This document shows, piece by piece, positions 1-7,090 of a DNA stretch of 64,000 bases (position 1 is the first letter of the stretch; each line of letters starts with the position of its first letter). The stretch comes from Minicystis rosea (GTDB lineage: Bacteria; Myxococcota_A; Polyangia; Polyangiales; Polyangiaceae). The notes under the pieces are model-generated. The model did not search any database and was not told the DNA's origin. It saw nothing but the letters and a program-made list of their open reading frames with translations. The stretch lies in contig CP016211.1 in NCBI GenBank assembly GCA_001931535.1, forward strand, positions 15,453,501 through 15,517,500, written 5' to 3'. Position numbers and translations under genes: made by a program.

Positions 1-1
1 C

Positions 2-262
2 GACGGCACGCGCTTCGGCGTCGCGAGCCCCGACGGCGTGACCCGCATCTACCCCGCGACGGTCGACGCCTTCGTGCTGCAAGCGTGCATGCTCACGCGC
101 GGCACACCCGAGGGCTCGAAGCTCGTGAGCCTCTGCCGCACGACCTACCGCAACGTCTTCCCGGCCGGTCCGCGTGGCCATGACGCCGCGCCTGCCGCCT
201 CGGGATCGGGATCGGCGCGCGCAGTGGAGCCTGCCGCGGTCGCGCCGCGCGCCGATCCATAG
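2..262 (+). CDS. C-terminal fragment of an unrecognised protein (cut by window edge)
   Basis: The frame is open from the first complete codon and stops with TAG at 260-262, so only the last 86 or so residues are visible. The GTG at 38 is probably internal, because the coding frame continues upstream of it to the window edge. The visible part has a compact segment with several aromatic residues and Cys, then a low-complexity Ala/Pro/Gly tail from about residue 60. I do not recognise a family. It converges on the exporter gene downstream, with a hairpin between them at 312-329. Confidence 0.55.
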   Translation, partial: DGTRFGVASPDGVTRIYPATVDAFVLQACMLTRGTPEGSKLVSLCRTTYRNVFPAGPRGHDAAPAASGSGSARAVEPAAVAPRADP

Positions 263-311
263 CGATCCATTTCTTTCGGGAGCTCGGGCATCGCCCGAAG
301 AGCAGGTACTC

Positions 312-329
312 GGGGTCGCTCGCGACCCC
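312..329. terminator. Hairpin between convergent genes
   Basis: GGGGTCG (312-318), a CTCG loop and CGACCCC (323-329) form a perfect 7-bp stem. It lies between the convergent ends of the partial gene (262) and the MMPL exporter gene (337), so it could end transcription from both sides. No U-run follows. A second hairpin (TCGGGC, ATC, GCCCGA) lies just upstream near 283-298. Confidence 0.45.
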
Positions 330-336
330 ATCGTGA

Positions 337-2688
337 TCACTCGCCCGGCGCGGGCGCCGCGGGCTTCTCGCTGTCCGGCCGCTCGCGGAACACGAGCCAC
401 AGCGCTGCGGGCAGCGCGGTGAAGTCCGCGAGCATCGACATGAACAGCGCCACCGCCATGAGCGCGCCGAACTGGCGCACCGGCGGCAGATCCGAGGCCG
501 CGAAGGCGAGGAAGCCGCACGCGTTGATCAGCGTCGCGAAGAAGATCGCCTTCCCCGACACGAGCAGCGTGTGCCGGAGCGCCTCCTCCACGGTGCCCGT
601 CTTCCGCTTCTCGAGGAAGTGGTAGAAGAAGTGGATCTGATCGTTCTCGCTCGTGCCCAGCACCGTCGACGCGATCAGGATCGTGGTCACGCTGAGGCGG
701 ATGTCGGCGAGCCGCATCACGCCGAACATCACCAGGATGGCGAAGAGCGACGGGATCATCGTCATGAGCCGCGCCGCGCCGCTGCGGAACACGACCACGA
801 ACGTCATGAAGATGATGGCCACCGTGAGCACGAAGCTCTCGACCAGCGTGGGCACGAGGTTCTGGCTCATCTTCGCCTGCAGCGGCCCGAGCCCGACCGT
901 CTTCACCTGGAGCTCCTTGAGCGCCGGGTGCTTTTCGACCGCATCCTGCCAGCGCTGCTTGAGGCGCGCGTCGAGCCGCATGTACGCCTCGTGCTCGGTC
1001 GCGTGCGTGACGATGGCGAAGTGCGTCTGCCCCAAGCTCCGATCGACGAAGCGCTGGAGCATGGGCTCGCGCGGCACGAGCGCCTCGAGATCACCGGCGA
1101 CCTGATCGAGCGTGTCCGCGTCGGTGGGGAAGGCGTCGCCCTGACCGCCGAGGTAGCGCGTGATGCGGAGGATGGTGATCGGGCTGATGACGCCGCCGAC
1201 CTCGGGATCCGCCTCCACCGCGGCCTGGAACTGCGCGAGCCCGGCGAGGACCTTGGGCTCGGACACCGTGCCGAGCTTCCCCTGGAGCCACACCTCGGTC
1301 ATCGACAGGCCGGGCAGGATTTGCTGCGCGTACTTCGTGTCCCGGTAGAGCTCCGAGTCGTGGTTGATGTACTCGACCGGATCGATGAGGAGCTGCATCG
1401 GCTTGACCGCGCCGGGCAGCCCGAAGAGCGCCACGGCGCCCGCCGCCATCATGACGAGCGAGCTCGCCACGAGCGCCACCCGATGCCGGTAGCTGGCGCG
1501 CGGGAGCCAGTGCGTGAAGCGCACGAAGAACTCGCCGGCCACGGCTTGGTTCTGCGACGTCGGCGTGCGCAGGATCGTCTGCAGCGCGGGGAAGAGCGTG
1601 AGGATCACGATCCACGTGAGGAACAGGCCCACCGCGACCCAGATCCCCATGTCGCGGATGGGCCGGATCTCCGACACCGCGAGCGCCGCGAACCCGACCA
1701 GCGTCGCGAAGATCGAGGCCGTGCAGGCCACGAACTTGTTGGTCAGCGCGAAGATCTGGTGCTCCTCGACCGACACGCCGGGCGGATGATCGACGAAGCG
1801 CGAGTGGATGTAGACCAGCGTGGCCGTCGCCGTGACGAGGATCGTCATCGGCACCATCGGCGAGACGATGGTGAAGGTGCCCCCCGTCGCTCCGATGTAC
1901 GCGACCGAGGTGGCGAGGCACACGCCGAGCGTGATCAAGAAGGCGATGAGGGTCCGCACCGATCGATAGAGCGCGATCGTGAGGATGACGACGAAGACGG
2001 TGAACAGCGCGAAGTACTTGCCGCCGGCGCGCGTCGCGTCGTCGAGGTTGGCGTTCACGAACGGCTGGCCCACCCGGCGCAGCTTGCGCAGCGGTGGTCC
2101 GCCGCCGCCGGCCTCCTCGACGGCCTTGTCGACCGCGCTGAGGAGCGCGGTGCGATCGGCGTTGCCCTTCACCTCCAGCACGAAGCCGATGGCGATGAAC
2201 TTGTCGCCCGTGAGCCCCTGCTTCTTCAGGAGCTCGGTGCCGGTGACGAATTTGCGGAACGCCTCCGATTGCTCGGGCGTCGCGGTGAACCCGGCCTTGG
2301 CGCGGCGGAAGATGGACAGCGCCGAGTTGACGTTGACGCGCTCGATCTTGGCGATCGATCGTTCGATCGCGTCGATGCGCTCGAGCACCTTCGGCGCGAA
2401 GAGATCGTCCGCTTCGGCGATGAGCAACGCGTACTCGCCTGCGCCGAAGACCTTCTGGAACTCGCGGGTCGCGACGAAATCGGGATCCGTCGGGACCATG
2501 AGCCGCTGGATGTCGTTGTCCTGACCGACCTTGGTCGCGAACCACGCGCTCGGCGGCAAGACGAGCGCGTAGAGGGCGACGATGAGCCAGCGCTTTTTCA
2601 CGATGAACGCGAAGAAGCGAGCGAGCGCGCTGCGACCCTCTCCGGCGGGCGGCGCCGGAGCGGGCGAGGGACGAGACGAGGTGCTCAC
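337..2688 (-). CDS. RND/MMPL-family exporter (hydrophobe/lipid transporter type)
   Basis: The protein is a 783-residue inner-membrane pump expected to use the proton gradient to move hydrophobic substrates. The fold is two-fold repeated. A cytoplasmic N-terminus is followed by TM1 (about residues 33-51), a large periplasmic loop, a five-TM block (about 225-370), TM7 (about 400-425), a second periplasmic loop and a second TM block (about 615-765). This is the two times (1+5) TM plan of the MMPL/HAE3 branch, with no sign of the longer HAE1 loops. The start is GTG at 2688, with a GAG a few bases upstream. The gene is monocistronic and divergent from the solute-binding protein gene. No outer-membrane or adaptor partner is adjacent, so the substrate cannot be read from context; lipids or hopanoids are typical for the family. 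Confidence 0.85.
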   Translation of the reverse strand: MSTSSRPSPAPAPPAGEGRSALARFFAFIVKKRWLIVALYALVLPPSAWFATKVGQDNDIQRLMVPTDPDFVATREFQKVFGAGEYALLIAEADDLFAPKVLERIDAIERSIAKIERVNVNSALSIFRRAKAGFTATPEQSEAFRKFVTGTELLKKQGLTGDKFIAIGFVLEVKGNADRTALLSAVDKAVEEAGGGGPPLRKLRRVGQPFVNANLDDATRAGGKYFALFTVFVVILTIALYRSVRTLIAFLITLGVCLATSVAYIGATGGTFTIVSPMVPMTILVTATATLVYIHSRFVDHPPGVSVEEHQIFALTNKFVACTASIFATLVGFAALAVSEIRPIRDMGIWVAVGLFLTWIVILTLFPALQTILRTPTSQNQAVAGEFFVRFTHWLPRASYRHRVALVASSLVMMAAGAVALFGLPGAVKPMQLLIDPVEYINHDSELYRDTKYAQQILPGLSMTEVWLQGKLGTVSEPKVLAGLAQFQAAVEADPEVGGVISPITILRITRYLGGQGDAFPTDADTLDQVAGDLEALVPREPMLQRFVDRSLGQTHFAIVTHATEHEAYMRLDARLKQRWQDAVEKHPALKELQVKTVGLGPLQAKMSQNLVPTLVESFVLTVAIIFMTFVVVFRSGAARLMTMIPSLFAILVMFGVMRLADIRLSVTTILIASTVLGTSENDQIHFFYHFLEKRKTGTVEEALRHTLLVSGKAIFFATLINACGFLAFAASDLPPVRQFGALMAVALFMSMLADFTALPAALWLVFRERPDSEKPAAPAPGE

Positions 2689-2887
2689 GGGCTCCGCGAC
2701 CTACCACGATCTCGTCCGCGCCGGGCTGTTCTCGGGCAGCGCGAACGCTCGCGGCCCCACGAAACCGGGCATGTTGGGTAGACTGCGAACGCCGCGTAGC
2801 ACCGGCTCGGACGCACCTCGGCAGGCGAGCGGTTGCGCTCCGGGCCGAGGGCGTGCATATCCGCGGTACCCTGTCGTCCAAGGCAAG

Positions 2888-2894
2888 CAGGAGG
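2888..2894 (+). promoter_or_regulatory. Shine-Dalgarno site that fixes the start at 2901
   Basis: CAGGAGG at 2888-2894 lies six bases before a GTG at 2901. An in-frame ATG at 2853 would give a longer protein, but it has no such site and would put a charged leader before the signal peptide. This favours 2901 as the true start. Confidence 0.7.
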
Positions 2895-2900
2895 TCCTTC

Positions 2901-3725
2901 GTGCACGCATTCCTTCGTTCTGCTCTCGTCGCCGCTGGGCTCGTCGCGCTCGCGTCGTCCGCGGTGCCTGCCCTCGCCGGGGACACCGTGAAGGTGATCG
3001 TGCTCAGGGAGCACGGCGTCGGCACCGCCACGCAAGCTCAGCCGTACCTCGACAAGCTCATGGCAGTGGCCGCCAAGGAGAACGGCTGGAGCGCAGCCCA
3101 GGGCCAGTACCAGAACAAGCGCGCCGACGCCGAGGCTTGGATCAAGGCCGAGAGCCCCCGCTACGGCATCCTCTCGCTGCCCGCGTTCCTCGCCATGAAG
3201 GGCAAGCACAACCTCGAGCCCATCGGGCAGGCGATCGTGGCCCAGGGCGGTGGGCAGCAGTACTTCCTCATCAGCAAGACGGCGAGCGATCTCGCGGGCT
3301 GCAAGGGCAAGAAGCTCGTGTCGGACCACGCGGACGATCGCGTGTTCGTCGACAAGGTGGCGTCGGGCGGCCAGTTCACCCTCGCGGACTTCTCGGAGCT
3401 CGAGGTGGTCAGCCGTCCCGCCCTGCCGATCAAGAAGGTCGCGAACGACGAAGCGGTCTGCGCGCTCATCGACGACGCGCAGCTCGCCGAGCTCGGCAAG
3501 ATGGGCGCCGCCGGCGTCAAGCAAGTGTGGGCCGGCCCCAAGCTTCCGCCGATGCCGGTGGTCGCGTTCCCCAGCGCGCCCGAGGCGGACAAGAAGACCT
3601 TCCAGGCCAACCTCCCCAAGCTCTGCACGGGCGCTGGCAAGCAGGCCTGCGACGAGGTCGGCTTCACCCTCAAGTCTGCGAGCGCGGCCGATTACGCGTC
3701 CGTCGTGAGCGCTTACAACAAATAG
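2901..3725 (+). CDS. Periplasmic solute-binding protein, PhnD-like
   Basis: Starting at GTG 2901, the product is 274 residues. It begins with a classical signal peptide (Leu/Ala-rich core, predicted cleavage after the ALAG near residue 27). The mature part has the look of PhnD/phosphonate-type periplasmic binding proteins: an early KVIVLREHGVG strand, alternating alpha/beta segments and a central SDHADDRVFVDK region. There are four Cys in the C-terminal half, possibly two disulfides. No ABC permease or ATPase is nearby. Instead a T-component-like lipoprotein follows after 47 bp on the same strand, so the pair may act together. The ligand is unknown. The solute-binding fold is likely; the exact subfamily is inference. 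Confidence 0.6.
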   Translation: MHAFLRSALVAAGLVALASSAVPALAGDTVKVIVLREHGVGTATQAQPYLDKLMAVAAKENGWSAAQGQYQNKRADAEAWIKAESPRYGILSLPAFLAMKGKHNLEPIGQAIVAQGGGQQYFLISKTASDLAGCKGKKLVSDHADDRVFVDKVASGGQFTLADFSELEVVSRPALPIKKVANDEAVCALIDDAQLAELGKMGAAGVKQVWAGPKLPPMPVVAFPSAPEADKKTFQANLPKLCTGAGKQACDEVGFTLKSASAADYASVVSAYNK

Positions 3726-3772
3726 CGACAAGTTTGCTCATCCGGCCGCGCTTCGGGGTATTTCTCTCCACC

Positions 3773-4555
3773 GTGCGCCTTCGGGAGACCGTCCTCGCTC
3801 TGGCCGCCGCGGGCCTCGTGTCCGCGTGCTGGCCGTTCGCGACCGGCCCCACGCACGCGTCGATGGCGGAGATCGTGCAGCAGGGCGATGCCCTCGCCAT
3901 CTCCGATGCGCTCGAGGAGCTGATCGCCGAAGGCAAGGACTCGCCCGCCGACCGCGAGCTCGCGCTCAACGCGGTGCGCACGCGCGAGCAGAGCACCGCG
4001 GCCTACGCGTTCGCGCGTGCGGCCATCACCGGGCGCGTGGTGCAATCGCGCGGGCTCACGGGCGCGGGCCTCGTCTCCGACGTGGAGAAGTGGGCCCTCT
4101 TGAGCAAGAAGCTCGAGCCCAACTTCCGCGAGGGCGCGGCCGCGCGTCTCCTCGGCACGCTCTACGTGATGGCGCCCGCCGGCTGGCTCGAGCACGGCGA
4201 CTCGGAGCAGGGCCTCGAGCTGCTCGAAGGCCTGGTGAAGGCGCATCCGGAGAAGCTCGAGAATCACCTGCGGCTCGCCGAGGCGTACATCGCGCTCGGC
4301 GACACCGCGCCCGCGACGCCCTACCTCTGCCGCGTCCGCGCGCGTCGGGCCGAGCTTCGCCGCGACGATCAGCAGCTCCTCGATCACCTCTTCGCCGACG
4401 CCGGTCACCCGACGTGCCCCAATGCCGCAGCGCAGCCGGCGAAGCCTGCGTCATCGGCGCCTGCCGCACCTGCGTCATCGACGCCGGCACCGTCGGCCTC
4501 GCCGACCGCGCTGCCTTTGAAGCCTCCGCCCGCGCCGGCGACGCCCCCGCGCTGA
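3773..4555 (+). CDS. TRAP transporter T-component (TatT)-like helical-repeat lipoprotein
   Basis: The protein has 260 residues from GTG 3773. The signal ends in a lipobox (LVSAC), so the mature protein should be lipid-anchored. The body is all-helical. It contains a stretch like the conserved core of TatT proteins: an ALLG/LLGTLY helix, then a GDSEQGLELLEGLVKAHPE helix, then ENHLRLAEAYIALGD, a TPR-like pair. The C-terminal 55 residues are Ala/Pro/Ser low complexity. In spirochaetes TatT pairs with a periplasmic binding protein (TatP); here the gene follows a solute-binding protein gene after 47 bp. The earlier in-frame ATG codons lie inside the upstream gene and are not credible starts. Confidence 0.6.
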   Translation: MRLRETVLALAAAGLVSACWPFATGPTHASMAEIVQQGDALAISDALEELIAEGKDSPADRELALNAVRTREQSTAAYAFARAAITGRVVQSRGLTGAGLVSDVEKWALLSKKLEPNFREGAAARLLGTLYVMAPAGWLEHGDSEQGLELLEGLVKAHPEKLENHLRLAEAYIALGDTAPATPYLCRVRARRAELRRDDQQLLDHLFADAGHPTCPNAAAQPAKPASSAPAAPASSTPAPSASPTALPLKPPPAPATPPR

Positions 4556-4579
4556 GCGTCTCTGGTACGATGCGACACC

Positions 4580-6637
4580 ATGCGCATCTCGCCTTCGATC
4601 GCTTTCGGATCCCTTGCCTTGATCGTCGCAGCCGTGCTCCCCGTCGCGTGCGGCGGCGGCGGCACCAACAGCACCAGCAACACGACCCAAGGCGGCGGCG
4701 GCAGCGGCGCGGGCACGACGTCCTCGACCGCGAGCGGTGACGGCGGCGGCCTGATCATCGGCAACGATCCCGTCGAGTCGATCACCATCTCGCCCGCCGA
4801 TCCGAGCGTCGAGGTGCTGAACGGCACCATCCCGGCGGCGACGGTGTTCACCGCCACGGGCCTCACCAAGGGCGGGAAGATGGTGGTGCTCTCGGGCGGC
4901 ACGTGGACCTTCGATCGCCCCGACGCCGCGACGCTCAACACGGCGACCGGCGCGCTCACGGCCACGGGCCTCACCGGCGGCAAGGGCACGGTGACGTACA
5001 AGCTCGACGGCGTCACGGCCACCACGACGGCGACGGTGAAGCTCCACATCACGTCCGATCCGCAGAACATCGACCCGTCCGTCAAGCAGCAGCTTGGTCA
5101 GGCCTCGGCGCCCGACGGCGCGATGTCGCTGCTCTACCCGTACGACAAGACCGTCTTCCCGCGCGGCCTCACCGGCCCGACGCTGCAATGGAACGGCGGC
5201 GCTTCGAACGACATCTATTACATCCACGCGACGAGCCCGACGTTCGAGTACGAGGCGTGGACGACGGTGCCTCCGCCGTCGCGCTACGACTTCCCCAAGA
5301 CGCCCATCGACGTCTGGAAGAAGCTCACCGACTCCACCACGGGCGACATCACCATCTCGATCCAGCGTCACGACGGCGCGCAGCCTTATCTGCCCGTCGC
5401 GCGCACGTGGACCATCGCGCCCGCGAACCTCACCGGCATCATCTACTTCTGGGAGGTGAACAGCGGCGCGGTCGTGCGTCTCAAGCCCGGTGACACGGCG
5501 CCCGAGGCGTTCCTCAACTTGAACCAGGTGCCGCCGAACCCGGATCCCTCGGCGGGCACCTGCACGGCGTGCCACAGCGTCTCCAAGAATGGGAAGACGA
5601 TCGTCACGGCCTTCAACGGCAGCGCGAGCCCGTGGGGCACGTTCGATGCGGCGACGGGCAACTCCATCTTCACCTACGGCGTGAACCCCAACGACGGCGC
5701 GAATGGATCGGGCTTCCAGGCCATTTCGCCGAATGGATCGCACGTCCTCTGGGGCCAGTCGCGCGGCACGCCGTACCTGTCGCTGAGCCCGTTCGACAGC
5801 GGCGCGGAGATCGCGCAGCTCAACCCGGGCGCGGGTTGGCCGGTGATGCCGGCCTGGTCGAGCGACGGCAAGCAGATCGCCTTCGCGGTGCGCTCCGATG
5901 GCGGCTGGCTCGACTTCAACACCGCCGCGCTGTGGACCACCGACGTCGATCTCGCGGGGCCCTCGTTCGCGAACACGCACCCGATCGTCTCGGGTGACGC
6001 GAACCGGCCGTGCATCATCTACCCGACGTACAGCCCCGACTCGAAGTGGATCGCCTTCGAGCGCTCGACGCAGGCGCGCTCGCGCGGCGCGCTCGCGGAC
6101 ATCTGGCTCACCAGCGCCGACGGTGCGACGCAGATCGCGCTCGATCGCGCCAACGGCGCCGGCTTGCTCCAAGGCACGGAGGTGAGCTCCACCTACGAGC
6201 CGACGTTCATGCCCGTCGCCGCGGGCGGCTACTTCTGGCTCGTCGTGGTCGGCGAGCGCACGTACGGCAACACGCTGACCGATCTGAACCCGGCCTCACG
6301 CCACAAGCAGCTCTGGGTGAGCGCGATCGACGCGAGCCCGCTCCCCGGCCAGGACCCGAGCCACCCCGCCTTCTGGCTGCCCGGGCAGGAGCTCAACAAC
6401 AACAACATGCGCGGCGAGTGGGCGCTCTCCCCGTGCAAGATGCTCGGCGACTCGTGCAGCGCCGGCTACGACTGCTGCGCCGGCTTCTGCCACGACGACG
6501 GCATGGGCAACCTCACCTGCAGCGATCAGAGCGGCGGCTGCTCCCAAATCGGCGAAGCCTGCAAAGCCGCTTCGGACTGCTGCGATCCCAAAGCCACCTG
6601 CATCGGCGGCTTCTGCGCCAACAACGGGCCGAATTAG
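4580..6637 (+). CDS. Lipoprotein with Ig-like domain, WD40-like/TolB beta-propeller and Cys-rich C-terminus
   Basis: This is a 685-residue secreted lipoprotein. A signal peptide ends at VACGGGG and is followed by an Asn/Ser/Thr/Gly tether. Next comes a bacterial Ig-like (BIG2-type) segment at about residues 55-160, then a region with TolB/PD40-type propeller strands (for example SPNGSHVLWGQSRG, WSSDGKQIAFAV and SPDSKWIAFERS). A CTACH motif at residues 328-332 matches the haem c attachment pattern CxxCH. The last 70 residues carry at least ten Cys in two similar CxxxGxxC-type blocks, like the Dickkopf-type Cys-rich repeats found in myxobacterial lipoproteins. Its role is unknown; surface or periplasmic binding is most likely. 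It starts 24 bp after the T-component gene. Confidence 0.7.
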   Translation: MRISPSIAFGSLALIVAAVLPVACGGGGTNSTSNTTQGGGGSGAGTTSSTASGDGGGLIIGNDPVESITISPADPSVEVLNGTIPAATVFTATGLTKGGKMVVLSGGTWTFDRPDAATLNTATGALTATGLTGGKGTVTYKLDGVTATTTATVKLHITSDPQNIDPSVKQQLGQASAPDGAMSLLYPYDKTVFPRGLTGPTLQWNGGASNDIYYIHATSPTFEYEAWTTVPPPSRYDFPKTPIDVWKKLTDSTTGDITISIQRHDGAQPYLPVARTWTIAPANLTGIIYFWEVNSGAVVRLKPGDTAPEAFLNLNQVPPNPDPSAGTCTACHSVSKNGKTIVTAFNGSASPWGTFDAATGNSIFTYGVNPNDGANGSGFQAISPNGSHVLWGQSRGTPYLSLSPFDSGAEIAQLNPGAGWPVMPAWSSDGKQIAFAVRSDGGWLDFNTAALWTTDVDLAGPSFANTHPIVSGDANRPCIIYPTYSPDSKWIAFERSTQARSRGALADIWLTSADGATQIALDRANGAGLLQGTEVSSTYEPTFMPVAAGGYFWLVVVGERTYGNTLTDLNPASRHKQLWVSAIDASPLPGQDPSHPAFWLPGQELNNNNMRGEWALSPCKMLGDSCSAGYDCCAGFCHDDGMGNLTCSDQSGGCSQIGEACKAASDCCDPKATCIGGFCANNGPN

Positions 6638-7090
6638 GTCCCAGGAAAGGACTCGCGTCCTTTCCCCCCGATGGGCAAAGCCCATCGGGGCCCCCCATAC
6701 CTCGATCCACCCGAGCCTGCTTGAAGGTCGCGCCGCTTCGGGCCTGGCGTCGTCTTTCGGTAGGTTTCTGACGCTCAGGACAGGGACTCGCGTCCTTTTC
6801 CCCAATGAGCAACGCCTGCTTGGAGGTCGCGCCGCTTCGGGCCCGATGTCGTCTTTGGGTAGGTTTTTGACGCTTGGGACGAGGACGCGCGGCCTTTTCC
6901 CAATGAGCAAAGCCTGCTTCGATCTCGACGTCGTTTCCCCAATGGGAAAGGCCCGTTGAGGTGTCGAGTCTCGGGAAGGGACTCGCGTCCTTTGCCCTGA
7001 CGTCGTGTTTATTGGTCGGGTTTGCGTTTCGGGAAGTGGTGATACGCGATCATCCGTCGTCGCGTCGAGCAGGGCTCGAGTGACGGTCGA
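6638..7090. repeat. Gene-free stretch made of degenerate hairpin-bearing tandem repeats
   Basis: No credible gene is present. The sequence consists of at least four imperfect units starting near 6644, 6778, 6880 and 6973. Two share the block GCTTGAAGGTCGCGCCGCTT or a close variant (about 6719 and 6819), followed by TCGTCTTTSGGTAGGTTT and TGACGCT. Units 1, 2 and 4 open with the short palindrome GGACTCGCGTCC (a 4-bp stem with a TCGC loop, extended to 9 bp in unit 1). Unit 3 has a degraded version. A strong extra hairpin lies at 6666-6690. Confidence 0.65.
6666..6690. terminator. 11-bp perfect hairpin after the propeller lipoprotein gene
   Basis: CCCCGATGGGC (6666-6676), an AAA loop and GCCCATCGGGG (6680-6690) pair perfectly. 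The hairpin lies 28 bp after the stop of the upstream gene and directly follows a second hairpin (stem GGAAAGGAC with a TCGC loop, 6644-6665). It is a plausible transcription end point although no U-run follows. Confidence 0.5.

Noticed and set aside
571..2781. A 736-residue plus-strand open frame opposite the MMPL gene
   Set aside because: It is the antisense shadow of a strong membrane-protein gene. It is rich in Arg, His and Glu and has no domain, which is typical of reversed high-GC coding sequence.
2853..2900. ATG 2853 as the start of the solute-binding protein
   Set aside because: The strong CAGGAGG site at 2888-2894 serves GTG 2901, and the extra 16 residues would disturb the signal peptide.
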